The translations under genes were made by a program, and so were the position numbers. The notes beneath the pieces are model-generated. The model was not told the DNA's origin, did not search any database, and was given only the letters and a program-made list of their open reading frames with translations. A DNA stretch of 51,355 bases from an uncultured Oscillospiraceae bacterium (GTDB taxonomy: Bacteria; Bacillota; Clostridia; Oscillospirales; Acutalibacteraceae), in contig CASDTR010000013.1 of the NCBI GenBank assembly GCA_949283785.1, positions 1-51,355 on the forward strand. The letters run 5' to 3'. Below are positions 1-8,054 of this stretch, in pieces; the stretch's first letter is position 1, and each line of letters starts with the position of its first letter.

Positions 1-61
1 TGCCGATACCCGTACATTCTGCGGCTTCCTCTATGGTAAGTCCCATTTTGACTGCGCTCAT
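1..61 (-). CDS. Excisionase-like DNA-binding protein, N-terminal fragment
   Basis: Only the first 20 codons are inside the window (reading MSAVKMGLTIEEAAECTGIG), and the gene continues past the left edge. The phrase LTIEEAAECTGIG is the start of a winged-helix/MerR-like DNA-binding fold typical of small excisionases encoded beside tyrosine integrases. The ATG at 61-59 has a strong ribosome binding site (AAGGAGG, spacing about 8). It is divergent from the HTH regulator at 244 and shares its control region. That an integrase lies just beyond the regulator supports an excision/directionality role. The family call rests on few residues and on context. Confidence 0.6.
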   Translation of the reverse strand, partial: MSAVKMGLTIEEAAECTGIG

Positions 62-83
62 TCTATCAACCTCCTTTTTGAAA

Positions 84-204
84 TACTCATTTTGCAACTA
101 CTGTTTTATCATTATACTTATTTTTCTATTTCTTGTCAACCCATTTTGCAACCATTCATAGTTTGTTTACGACTTTTATCGAGATAAAGGTTGCAAAATG
201 AGTA
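84..204. promoter_or_regulatory. Three operator-like repeats between divergent xis and regulator genes
   Basis: TACTCATTTTGCAAC (84-98) and its exact reverse complement (190-204) form a 15-bp perfect inverted repeat about 90 bp apart. A third, shorter copy of CATTTTGCAACC lies at 142-153. The right copy contains the -35 hexamer of the regulator promoter, and the other two bracket the excisionase promoter. This is the layout expected when the HTH protein represses both genes, possibly by looping. Binding by that protein is inferred. Confidence 0.6.
111..139 (-). promoter_or_regulatory. Consensus sigma-A promoter of the excisionase-like gene
   Basis: On the minus strand a perfect -35 TTGACA (139-134) and a perfect -10 TATAAT (116-111) are separated by 17 bases. 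Operator half sites ATTTTGCAAC flank it: one just upstream of the -35 (141-153) and one over the expected start of transcription (84-98). A promoter this strong is normally held off by a repressor. Confidence 0.8.
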
Positions 205-219
205 TCGGCGTGTTATACT
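191..219 (+). promoter_or_regulatory. Promoter of the HTH regulator
   Basis: -35 TTGCAA (191-196) and -10 TATACT (214-219) are 17 bases apart. The -35 lies inside the operator repeat 190-204, which suggests autorepression. Confidence 0.65.
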
Positions 220-243
220 GATACTAGTCAGGAGGTGAACGCC

Positions 244-909
244 TTGAAAAAAGAAACCACATTCACCGCAAAACAGGTCGGTGGGCGGATTAAGGAACGC
301 CGCACAGAGTTAAACATTACCATGCCGGAACTCGGCAGGCGTGTGGGCGTGAACAAATCCACCATTCAGCGGTACGAAGCGGACGGAGTTGATCCGAAGC
401 GCACAATGGTTATCAACGGTCTTGCGGAAGCGTTGCTCACAACTCCCGAATGGCTGACAGGTCTTTCCGATGATAAGGAATATGACACCTATACTCTCTG
501 CCAGCGGGATATTGAGGAACACATCAAGAAGTATCTGGACACAGTTTCCCATACGGTAAAGGGCGAGCCGCACCAGCAGCTTCTCACGACATTTCTCGGC
601 AAGATGGTTGACCTGTATACGGTTATGACCTACTACTTTGCTGACGCTATGGAGGAAGTTGACCGTGTGGCGGAGGACAAAGGGCTGAAAGAGTCTCTTG
701 GGCGGTACGCCATAGAGTCCGGGGCAATCATGGAGCAGGTATACCGCAAGAAGATGGAAGTACCGATTGAGGATATGAAACGGTTTTTAGACGGGATTTT
801 ACATATCCACGATGAGGGGCGCACAAGAATGTCGCTGGGCGCACTTTTCGGGATAGTGGAGGAAGCCGAAGAAAGGCTTTTCGAAAAAGAAAATTCCGTG
901 GCACCTTGA
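244..909 (+). CDS. XRE-type helix-turn-helix regulator of an integrative element
   Basis: A protein of about 221 aa with an N-terminal lambda-repressor-like HTH, roughly residues 10-65 (VGGRIKERRTELN, then TMPELGRRVGVNKSTIQRYE). The C-terminal part is helical and charged and matches nothing I recognise. A GTG at 235 overlaps the AGGAGG (230-235), so TTG at 244, 8 bases downstream, is the better start. The gene is divergent from the excisionase-like gene, has operator repeats over its promoter, and is followed by the integrase. It is probably the element's repressor of excision and self-regulator. It could also be an activator. The HTH call is firm and the role is inferred. Confidence 0.85.
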   Translation: MKKETTFTAKQVGGRIKERRTELNITMPELGRRVGVNKSTIQRYEADGVDPKRTMVINGLAEALLTTPEWLTGLSDDKEYDTYTLCQRDIEEHIKKYLDTVSHTVKGEPHQQLLTTFLGKMVDLYTVMTYYFADAMEEVDRVAEDKGLKESLGRYAIESGAIMEQVYRKKMEVPIEDMKRFLDGILHIHDEGRTRMSLGALFGIVEEAEERLFEKENSVAP

Positions 910-1016
910 CAAGTAAAGACGCCAGTTGACTTCCACTGGCGGAAGTGACACAATTACTTTACGCACACCATATGTCACAGTCCCGATTGCCACGGATAGA
1001 AAGGAGTTTTTTATCT

Positions 1017-2315
1017 ATGGCAAAAGGTTCTGTAAGAAAGAAAGGCAAAAAGTGGTACGGACGCTTTTACATTGAAGATGAAAGCGGCAGAAAAGTGCAG
1101 AAAGAGTTTGCAGGCACAGAGAGCAAGGCGGAAACAGAAGCCATGCTCCGCAAAGCGATAGCGGACTACGAGGAAAAGCAGTTTGTCGGGAAAGCGGAAA
1201 ACATCACGGTAGGCGATATGCTGGATATGTGGGTAGAGGAAGAACTGAAACCCGGCAACTTAAGCAATGGGACGGTCATGTCCTATCAGGGAACGGTCAA
1301 CCGTATCAAGCAATATCCCATTGGCAAACGCAAGCTGAAAACCGTGACCGCCGACCGTTTGCAGGCGTTCATTGATTTTCTGAGCTACGGTGGGACAAAC
1401 CCGGACGGGACAACTTCAAAGCCCATGAGCAAAGGATATATGCTCCTGTTCTCGGCGGTGTTGCAAAATTCCTTCCGCTTTGCGGTTTTCCCGAAAAAAC
1501 TGATTACATTTAACCCTATGCAGTATGTGAAGCTGAGAGGCAGGAAGCAGGAAACGGATATTTTCTCGGACAGTGAGGAAGATACTTCCAGTATTCCTAC
1601 TATCACGCATGAGCAGTTCCAAAAGCTGGAGGAATTTCTCAAGGCAAAGGATAATCCTGCTTTGCTGCCTGTGCAGATGGCCTACTATACGGGGCTTCGT
1701 ATCGGGGAGGTATGTGGCTTAACTTGGCAGGATATTAACCTTGAGGAACAATATCTTACAGTACGCCGCAGTATGCGCTATAACGGAACAAGGCACACAA
1801 CCGAAGTGGGAACGACAAAGCGGAGCAAAGTCCGCACCGTTGATTTCTGCGACACGCTGGCGGCAATCCTGCGGGCGGCAAGAACAGAACAACGCAAAAA
1901 CCGTTTCCGCTACGGGGAACTTTATCACCTGGACTACTACAAAGAAGTAAAGGAAAAAGGGCGCACCTATTATGAGGTTTACAGCCTGCAAAGGACAGAG
2001 GAAGTCCCGGAAGATTACAAGGAAATCTCCTTTGTCTGCCTGAGAGCAGACGGGGCGTATGAAGCGCCGAGTACGGTAGGGATTATGTGCAGGGCGGCAA
2101 AGAAGAAAGTGAAAGGGCTTGGGGAGTTTCATTTCCACACGCTCCGCCACACCTACACAAGCAATCTGTTGTCCGGCGGCGCAAAGCCGAAAGATGTGCA
2201 GGAACTTCTCGGACACTCTGATGTCAGTACCACAATGAACATCTACGCTCACTCTACAAGGGAAGCGAAGCGTACTTCCGCAAGGCTGCTGGATAAGGTG
2301 GTCGGCGGTGAATAA
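1017..2315 (+). CDS. int: Tyrosine recombinase / integrase
   Basis: A 432-aa site-specific recombinase. The N-terminus (KGSVRKKGKKWYGRFYIED) resembles the AP2-like arm-binding domain, followed by a SAM-like core-binding domain (about 65-165) and the catalytic domain. The active-site set is visible: Arg228 (YTGLRIGEV), a Lys near 268-271 (TTKRSKVR), His374 and Arg377 (HTLRH), His400 (LLGHSD) and nucleophile Tyr410 (MNIYAHS). An in-frame start at 945 is possible, but the ATG at 1017 has the good ribosome binding site (AAGGAG, 1001-1006). It catalyses integration and, with the excisionase, excision of the element lying to the left. As is typical for such elements, the gene lies close to the element's end. 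Confidence 0.95.
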   Translation: MAKGSVRKKGKKWYGRFYIEDESGRKVQKEFAGTESKAETEAMLRKAIADYEEKQFVGKAENITVGDMLDMWVEEELKPGNLSNGTVMSYQGTVNRIKQYPIGKRKLKTVTADRLQAFIDFLSYGGTNPDGTTSKPMSKGYMLLFSAVLQNSFRFAVFPKKLITFNPMQYVKLRGRKQETDIFSDSEEDTSSIPTITHEQFQKLEEFLKAKDNPALLPVQMAYYTGLRIGEVCGLTWQDINLEEQYLTVRRSMRYNGTRHTTEVGTTKRSKVRTVDFCDTLAAILRAARTEQRKNRFRYGELYHLDYYKEVKEKGRTYYEVYSLQRTEEVPEDYKEISFVCLRADGAYEAPSTVGIMCRAAKKKVKGLGEFHFHTLRHTYTSNLLSGGAKPKDVQELLGHSDVSTTMNIYAHSTREAKRTSARLLDKVVGGE

Positions 2316-2319
2316 AAAA

Positions 2320-2359
2320 TTGCCCTTGTTTCGGCTCGTAAGGGCAAAAACAAGGGCAA
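2320..2359. repeat. Inverted repeat just after the integrase
   Basis: TTGCCCTTGTTT (2320-2331) pairs perfectly with AAACAAGGGCAA (2348-2359) around a 16-base loop. No T-run follows, so it is not a standard terminator. It begins only five bases after the int stop and could be an integrase arm site, a recombination structure, or a weak terminator. The exact end of the integrated element is not visible, since the other end is outside the window; it should lie between 2316 and about 2450. Confidence 0.5.
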
Positions 2360-2453
2360 GCAGATAAGGTTTGAACGAAAAACAGGCGTGAAGCCTTGAA
2401 AAATCAATAGTTTTTGAGGATTAGATAGTTAAATATCAATTTGAAAATCCGGA

Positions 2454-2490
2454 ATAAAAAAATCACCGAGGCATTTTGCCTCGGTGATTT
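2454..2490 (-). terminator. Intrinsic terminator of the M28 peptidase gene
   Basis: The 14-bp stem 2460-2473 / 2477-2490 has a three-base loop and, on the minus strand, a run of seven T. It lies 10 bases past the peptidase stop codon. Confidence 0.85.
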
Positions 2491-2499
2491 TCATTTGCA

Positions 2500-3837
2500 T
2501 TATTTCTGAGGACCGTTAAATCCTTTTTCCTGCTGGAAAGCGCTGATTTTGTAAATAACGCTCAGAATGACCTCAAATCCGTCTCCGACAGTCTCGGCGT
2601 CGAAGCGGTCGGCCTTATCGAGCCATGTGTGATAATAATATGTGAGCATGGGGTTCTGGGCCGCAAAAGTTACGGATTTGACTCCGGCTCTTGTCATGGG
2701 GGTGCTGTCGCAGCCTCCGACGGGATTATGTATACAGCCGTTTGTCTTACTCTTTATGCCCATCTCGTCAAAGGTATCCTTAAACATTTTTTCGAGGTCT
2801 TTGTCAAAACGGCAGAACTGCCAGTCGTCCTTTATTACTACTTCAAAGTAATCCTTATCGGCTACAGAGTCGATGTTGATGTTCCAGCAGTTTTTGAGCA
2901 AATCGTCGTCGCGGTGCTCACGGGCAAATGCCATAGAGCCTCTGAGACCCGCTTCCTCCGAGCCGCAGTTAAGGTCGATTATGCGGCAGTTAGGAGGCAT
3001 CTTGTCGGGATTTTCTTTGAAATATTTTATTACTTCATAGCTGAGAGCACAGCCTGTTGCGTTATCCATGGCGCCCTTTGAGGCGTTGCGGGGATTGGGG
3101 TCAGCCCACATGATGAGGAAGCAGCTTCCCAGAGCTGTAACGGCGGGAAGGAAAAACAGCGAGTTGCTGAGGATGCTGAATTTGCTCGAATATTCCATTA
3201 TGCTGTAAGCCCATGTCTGGTTCATAACAGCTCCAAAATACAAGACGGCCATAAATACGGAAACAAATGTGAGAACAGCAAAGCAGACTGCTCCGAAGCC
3301 GACTTTTCCGTAAGTCGTAATAAGAGCAAATACAGGCTTATCCTTATGCCAGCTGCCGTGGGCGGAATGCTTCCAGTTCCAGCTTGTGTCCGTATGGGCG
3401 GAGAGAATGATAGTGTAATCGTATTTTCCGTCGGGCGGTGCAAGTACGCCGTATGTGTTCTGTGAAAGCTCCTGCTTAAAGAACATGTCGAACCAGGTCT
3501 TATAGAGGAACACGCTGAAAATAAGCCAAATCCAGCATGCGACGGTGCCGATTGCGAGAGCAAACCAGAGCTGCCAGATTGACAGCGCAGGATAAATGAG
3601 GAAGCTTATGATAAGTCCCACCCAGCCTGCATAGGGGATGCCGCCGATAGAAGCGCGGGGAGAAACCTCAAATTCTTCCGTGACGGGAGTTATGCCGATT
3701 TCTCTGAGCTTATCTCCCATATATTTTGCGTACCTTTTTTCGCCCTCAGAACCGGGAAGTCTGGAGCCGATGACCTCTGACGCGTGCTTAACAATGTCAT
3801 AGGCCTCGTGTGCATATTTTCTTGTTTCTTCTTTCAT
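2500..3837 (-). CDS. Membrane-anchored M28 family zinc aminopeptidase
   Basis: A 445-aa protein with the M28 co-catalytic zinc ligands in order: His148 and Asp150 (SAHTD), bridging Asp258 (GAMDNATG), catalytic Glu294 with ligand Glu295 (CGSEEAG), Asp323 (NIDS) and His403 (YYHTW). Unusually, hydrophobic segments interrupt the fold: two at about 70-111, before the first ligand, and two at about 178-245, between His148/Asp150 and Asp258. The protein should therefore sit in the membrane rather than be secreted. There is no signal peptide. It probably trims N-terminal residues from peptides; its substrate is unknown. It has its own promoter and terminator, so it is monocistronic. The start has only a moderate ribosome binding site. 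Confidence 0.85.
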   Translation of the reverse strand: MKEETRKYAHEAYDIVKHASEVIGSRLPGSEGEKRYAKYMGDKLREIGITPVTEEFEVSPRASIGGIPYAGWVGLIISFLIYPALSIWQLWFALAIGTVACWIWLIFSVFLYKTWFDMFFKQELSQNTYGVLAPPDGKYDYTIILSAHTDTSWNWKHSAHGSWHKDKPVFALITTYGKVGFGAVCFAVLTFVSVFMAVLYFGAVMNQTWAYSIMEYSSKFSILSNSLFFLPAVTALGSCFLIMWADPNPRNASKGAMDNATGCALSYEVIKYFKENPDKMPPNCRIIDLNCGSEEAGLRGSMAFAREHRDDDLLKNCWNINIDSVADKDYFEVVIKDDWQFCRFDKDLEKMFKDTFDEMGIKSKTNGCIHNPVGGCDSTPMTRAGVKSVTFAAQNPMLTYYYHTWLDKADRFDAETVGDGFEVILSVIYKISAFQQEKGFNGPQK

Positions 3838-3875
3838 TTCTGAAAATCACCGCCATAAACAATAATTTTAGTAAA

Positions 3876-3904
3876 ACTATATCACAGGTAGAAAGCCGTG
3901 TCAA
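3876..3904 (-). promoter_or_regulatory. Promoter of the M28 peptidase gene
   Basis: On the minus strand, TTGACA (3904-3899) and TATAGT (3881-3876) with a 17-base spacer, 38 bases upstream of the start codon. Confidence 0.75.
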
Positions 3905-3965
3905 CTTAAGAGAAAAAACGAAGCTGAATTTTTGAATATATAAGGAATATCTTATATTTTTTTGT

Positions 3966-5516
3966 TTACCAGGTTAAATTTTCCTCAAAAACTTTTTCTC
4001 CCGTGTTGTCCCATGCCTCTAATGAGTAACCGCTTTCGGTTAAGGAGAGCTTGCTGATTATGAAAGTTCCGCCTGAGTGTCCGCCGTCTATGTATACGTT
4101 TATGCCGTTGTTCTCAAAGAAATCGCAGGTGTGGGTGTGGCCGCATATTATCTGATTTACATTGAGACGTTTAAGCTCGCCGTATGCCTGTGAACTGAGG
4201 TTTTCTTCGATGCAGATTTCATGGGAGTGGACGAGAGCAATTACTTTACTGCCGCTTTCAGGGAGGGTTTTCATCCATTCCACCATGCTCTTTCGGTATT
4301 GTCCGTAATCCACCATTCCGCCGTATTCGGGATGGCTGTCCTCCTTGTCCTCGCCGCTGTCGAGAACGATAAAGCCGTAATCGCCGTATTGAGCCGTATA
4401 ATAGAAGCTGTCAAGACCCAGATAATCGGGAAGCTCAGCGGCCATTTTTCCTCTTGTTTCATGATTGCCTCTTACGTAAATTACGGGCATTTCTCCCTTT
4501 GACAGCTCTCCGCCGAATTCGACTATGTATTCCTTGATTTCATCCTCGAACATGAGCCCTGGAGCGGGGTCGCCGAGGAGTATTATACCGTCGTAATCAC
4601 CGGCATACTCTGCGGCGTCATAGGCTTTATCGAGATGCGTATGCCAGTCGGAAACGGTGAGATATTTCTGTTCATTGCTTTCGGGGGCGCTGAATTCATA
4701 GTAATCGGATACTACTTCCTTTCCTGAGCGGCCGCCGTAGCTGAGCTCGTCTATGACTCGTTTTGAGCCGACACGGTAGCGGTTTGAGTTCAGATGCTCC
4801 TTCGGGACGGTGACGGTGTGGATTTTGCTGTCTCCGTTTTTCCTTCCGCCGTCCTGATCATATACAGTGTAGCTTTCTCCGCCGTACTCATACTGGACGT
4901 ATCCTGTTCCCTTGTCGTTTGTGGCGAATACCACTGAATAGTTTTCGCCGCTGTCTATGACCATGGGGTCGGAGGTGAGTTTATACGGATAACAGGGATA
5001 AAGATATAATACTGCGCTCACTAAAACCCCTGCCGCCACGAATCCCGATACGATTCTGCGGGTATTTTTTCTCTTTATGTGAGGAAAGGCGAAGGTGAGC
5101 AGGACTATTGTGAATACGGAAATCACATAGGGGAGGGATTCTTTGAGAAACCTTATGGCTACCGGAATAGTCTCGGAGCCTGCAATAACGGCGTTGACAA
5201 TGTCGTAAATGACGAAAAACGCCGTAGCGGAAAGGCAGATGCCGTAGAAAACGATAAAGCCTTTTCTTTGCTGCAGACGACCGCCCCTTAAACAAATACC
5301 GTTTGCTTTAATAACGTACATGGCCGTTAAAGCAAGCGCGTTTAAAATTGCAGCCCAGAGCAGAACCATGGACAATCCGTTGAAGGTGGCGGTATCAATG
5401 TAAACGTGGCTGACTCTGAAAGCATAGTCGAGCACCGCTGCTGCTGCGGCAGTTAAGGCAGCCGCAAGCATCACTGAATTTTTCATAAAAAAATCTTTCG
5501 GTTTCAGGTTTTTCAT
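3966..5516 (-). CDS. Membrane-bound calcineurin-like metallophosphoesterase
   Basis: A 516-aa protein. About five hydrophobic helices lie in the first 175 residues, then a linker domain, then a metallophosphoesterase domain from about 285. The signature blocks are present: Asp290-x-His292 (SDWHTH), GD at 315-316, GNHE at 350-353, HSH at 430-432 and GHTH at 459-462, giving a two-metal phosphoesterase site. The catalytic part is probably outside the membrane, but topology cannot be proven here. An upstream GTG at 5525 overlaps the GGGGTG ribosome binding site, so the ATG at 5516 is chosen. Its substrate (phosphoprotein, nucleotide or phospholipid) cannot be told from sequence. Confidence 0.85.
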   Translation of the reverse strand: MKNLKPKDFFMKNSVMLAAALTAAAAAVLDYAFRVSHVYIDTATFNGLSMVLLWAAILNALALTAMYVIKANGICLRGGRLQQRKGFIVFYGICLSATAFFVIYDIVNAVIAGSETIPVAIRFLKESLPYVISVFTIVLLTFAFPHIKRKNTRRIVSGFVAAGVLVSAVLYLYPCYPYKLTSDPMVIDSGENYSVVFATNDKGTGYVQYEYGGESYTVYDQDGGRKNGDSKIHTVTVPKEHLNSNRYRVGSKRVIDELSYGGRSGKEVVSDYYEFSAPESNEQKYLTVSDWHTHLDKAYDAAEYAGDYDGIILLGDPAPGLMFEDEIKEYIVEFGGELSKGEMPVIYVRGNHETRGKMAAELPDYLGLDSFYYTAQYGDYGFIVLDSGEDKEDSHPEYGGMVDYGQYRKSMVEWMKTLPESGSKVIALVHSHEICIEENLSSQAYGELKRLNVNQIICGHTHTCDFFENNGINVYIDGGHSGGTFIISKLSLTESGYSLEAWDNTGEKVFEENLTW

Positions 5517-5553
5517 AAAATTCACCCCGAATAAGGTATTAAATTATTCAATA

Positions 5554-5582
5554 ATTATAATTTCACGGAAAAGTTAAGTCAA
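5554..5582 (-). promoter_or_regulatory. Promoter of the metallophosphoesterase gene
   Basis: Minus strand TTGACT (5582-5577), a 17-base spacer, and perfect TATAAT (5559-5554), 37 bases before the ATG. Confidence 0.75.
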
Positions 5583-5750
5583 GGCTTTGCTTAATATTTC
5601 AATACAGAAATTTAATTACTTATGCAGATAAAGATGAAATACTTTATGGATTTCATCGAATGGTTTGTGTTATACTATACTGCTTAAAGAGAAACAAAAA
5701 GTTTCCGGCCTGTAATCTGATAAATGATGAAAATGAAAAGGAGAAACAGT

Positions 5751-6593
5751 ATGAATAGACTTTTGCTTGTGGACGGCAGCAATTTGCTGTTTCAAATGTT
5801 TTACGGTATGCCGGCAAGGATATTCAGTGACAGCGGTAAGGCCATTCACGGGACTCTCGGATTTGTGGGCGCTTTGATTAAAATTATCCGCAGAGTTGAC
5901 CCTGCCCATGTGCTCGTCGTTTTCGACGGAGAACGCGAAAATATCCGCACGGAAACAGATCCGGGATATAAAGCGCAGAGGATCGATTACAGCGGAATAC
6001 CCGAAGAGGAAAATCCGTTTTCGCAAATTCGGGATGTATATGCGGCTCTTGATTTTATGGGAATAAAACGATTTGAAACAACCGATTGTGAATCCGATGA
6101 CCTTATTGCCGGATATGCTTTAGATTTTGCGGAAGAGGAGGAAATAATTATTTCTTCACTGGACAGTGACTTTTTTCAGCTAATATCAAGCAGAGTTTCC
6201 GTTCTGCGCTATCGAGGAGAAAAAACAGTTACTTGTACTCCTGAATATATAAAAGAAAAATTCGGTATTACCCCCGAGCAATATGCCGATTTTAAAGCTC
6301 TTACAGGGGATAAATCCGATAACATCAAGGGGGCCGAAAAGGTAGGCACTAAAACTGCTGCCGCCTTACTGAACAAGTTCGGAAATCTTGAAGGTATTAT
6401 CGGTAATGCTCAAAATATCAAAAAACCGTCGGTAAAGATGTCAGTTATAAAAAACACCGAAAAATTAAGAGCGAATTATAGAATCATAAAACTCGACGCT
6501 CACTCTTTACTGCCGTTTTCCGTTTATGAGCTTGAATATGCATATAACGGGATTACAGCAAATGAAGTATTAATAAATATAGGTCTGAAATGA
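5751..6593 (+). CDS. Stand-alone 5'-3' exonuclease / flap endonuclease-like protein
   Basis: A 280-aa protein equal to the N-terminal 5'-nuclease domain of DNA polymerase I without the polymerase. The acidic metal ligands are visible: Asp8 (LLVDGSN), Asp59 (VVFDGE), Glu114, Asp116 and Asp117 (CESDD), Asp138 and Asp140 (SLDSDFFQL), and Asp187 and Asp190 (GDKSDN). The GxKTA segment at about 199-203 belongs to the helix-3-turn-helix DNA-binding part. It should remove 5' flaps or RNA primers. The ATG at 5751 follows AAGGAG; the in-frame ATG at 5724 has no ribosome binding site. Such paralogues occur in Firmicutes beside a full PolA, which is not in this window. Confidence 0.88.
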   Translation: MNRLLLVDGSNLLFQMFYGMPARIFSDSGKAIHGTLGFVGALIKIIRRVDPAHVLVVFDGERENIRTETDPGYKAQRIDYSGIPEEENPFSQIRDVYAALDFMGIKRFETTDCESDDLIAGYALDFAEEEEIIISSLDSDFFQLISSRVSVLRYRGEKTVTCTPEYIKEKFGITPEQYADFKALTGDKSDNIKGAEKVGTKTAAALLNKFGNLEGIIGNAQNIKKPSVKMSVIKNTEKLRANYRIIKLDAHSLLPFSVYELEYAYNGITANEVLINIGLK

Positions 6594-6616
6594 CGTAAAG
6601 ATTCCGAATAAAACAC

Positions 6617-6649
6617 TGCGGCCGGACTGCCAAAGACAGCCCGGCCGCA
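6617..6649 (+). terminator. GC-rich hairpin after the exonuclease gene
   Basis: TGCGGCCGG (6617-6625) pairs with CCGGCCGCA (6641-6649). The following sequence is only moderately T-rich (a TTTTT at about 6659-6663), so this is a probable but not ideal terminator. The rest of 6650-6905 is AT-rich with no gene that I can support. Confidence 0.55.
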
Positions 6650-6905
6650 ATGTGAAGCTTTTTGCGTTTAATACGCAGATGAATGATGAGAAGGGTGAAA
6701 GTGAGGAAATCCCTTCATAAATGTGCAACGATTTTAAACGATGTTTTGTGACAGATTTTTCAATAAATTTTTTAAAATATTTTTTTCGTAAAAGTGTACA
6801 GCTTTATCTTCTTCGATTTATTGGTATTGCCGTTAAAGTAAGCGGTGATTTATTAAAAAAACAGTTGTATAATTAAAATCAAGAAAAACAAAGGGAGAGA
6901 AGAAA

Positions 6906-7928
6906 ATGAGGAACCATGAAGTGACAAAAAAGCAGCTGCTTTTGAAAAGCGACGGCTCTTTGAGAGAACCGGGATGGTCTAAGAGCCTTGTTCAGGAATA
7001 CAGGAGAGCCGACATAAAGGCCTCGCCCTTGAAAATCAAGGAATGGGATTATTATCTCGTTTTGAATAACGACTATGCGACGGCCTTTACGGTTTCGGAC
7101 GACGGCTATATCGGCCTTCAGTCCGTTTCTCTTCTGAATTTCAAGGAGGGCTGGGAGCATACGGAGACGATTCTCAACGTTCTGCCCCTCGGCAAGCTTC
7201 ATATGCCCGCAGCGTCCGACGAGGGAGACGTTGAGTACAGGGACAAAAGGCTTCATTTGAAATACGAAAAAAGAGAGGGCAGCAGACGGATAATCTGTAC
7301 CTTTAAAAACTTTTTTAAAGGCAAGGATTTTTCCTGCGACATAACCCTCAGCCAGCCTCCCATGGATACCATGGTCATAGCTACGCCTTGGAAGGAGAAC
7401 AAAAAGGCCTTTTATTACAATCAGAAGATAAATTGCATGAGAGCGTCGGGCAGTGCCTTTTACGACGGAAAGGAATATGCCTTCGATCCCGAGACGGATT
7501 TTGGCACTCTCGACTGGGGCAGAGGAGTCTGGACTTATGACAACCGCTGGTACTGGGGTTCGGGCAACGGTGTGGTTAACGGAAAGGCATTCGGCTTCAA
7601 TATTGGATACGGCTTCGGAGATACTTCGGCAGCCAGCGAAAATATGCTTTTCTATGACGGAAAATGTCACAAGCTTGATGACGTCACCTTTAATATTCCC
7701 AAGGACAGCTATATGAAAAAGTGGACGTTTACATCGAGCGACGGCAGATTTGAGACAGAGTTTGAGCCCGTCCTCGACAGGGCCGCTAAGCTCTCGGCTC
7801 TCGTAGTGGAGAGCGACCAGCATCAGGTCTTCGGAAAAATGAGCGGAAAGGCCGTGCTTGACGACGGAACGGTCCTTGAATTTAAGGATTTGATGTGCTT
7901 TGCCGAGGATGTACATAACAGATATTAA
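6906..7928 (+). CDS. DUF2804 domain-containing protein
   Basis: A 340-aa soluble protein. The phrase DWGRGVWTYDNRWYWGSGNG (about residues 203-222) is the hallmark of the DUF2804 family, whose biochemical function is not established. It is rich in beta-strand and aromatic residues, with no signal peptide or membrane helix, so it is likely cytosolic. The start ATG follows AAGGGAG. It stands alone between a probable terminator at 6617 and a bidirectional one at 7998. A TATAAT at 6868-6873 may be its -10 element, but no good -35 accompanies it. Confidence 0.8.
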   Translation: MRNHEVTKKQLLLKSDGSLREPGWSKSLVQEYRRADIKASPLKIKEWDYYLVLNNDYATAFTVSDDGYIGLQSVSLLNFKEGWEHTETILNVLPLGKLHMPAASDEGDVEYRDKRLHLKYEKREGSRRIICTFKNFFKGKDFSCDITLSQPPMDTMVIATPWKENKKAFYYNQKINCMRASGSAFYDGKEYAFDPETDFGTLDWGRGVWTYDNRWYWGSGNGVVNGKAFGFNIGYGFGDTSAASENMLFYDGKCHKLDDVTFNIPKDSYMKKWTFTSSDGRFETEFEPVLDRAAKLSALVVESDQHQVFGKMSGKAVLDDGTVLEFKDLMCFAEDVHNRY

Positions 7929-7997
7929 ACATTTTATTTTATACATTTATATATATTACAATTTTGAACTTGAAAAAATTGAGTTCGGAAAAATAAA

Positions 7998-8030
7998 TGA
8001 GGCCCTGCGGATAAAATCCGCAGGGCCTCA
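7998..8030. terminator. Bidirectional terminator between DUF2804 gene and prmA
   Basis: A perfect 15-bp stem (7998-8012 / 8016-8030) with a three-base loop. T-rich stretches follow on both strands (TTTTT at 8035-8039 on plus, a TTTATTTTT run on minus), serving the two convergent genes. Confidence 0.85.
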
Positions 8031-8054
8031 CAGCTTTTTATTTATGGATGTGGT

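Noticed and set aside
6879-7946. 355-codon minus-strand frame opposite the DUF2804 gene
   Set aside because: Shadow of a clearly recognised protein on the plus strand; no ribosome binding site and no domain.
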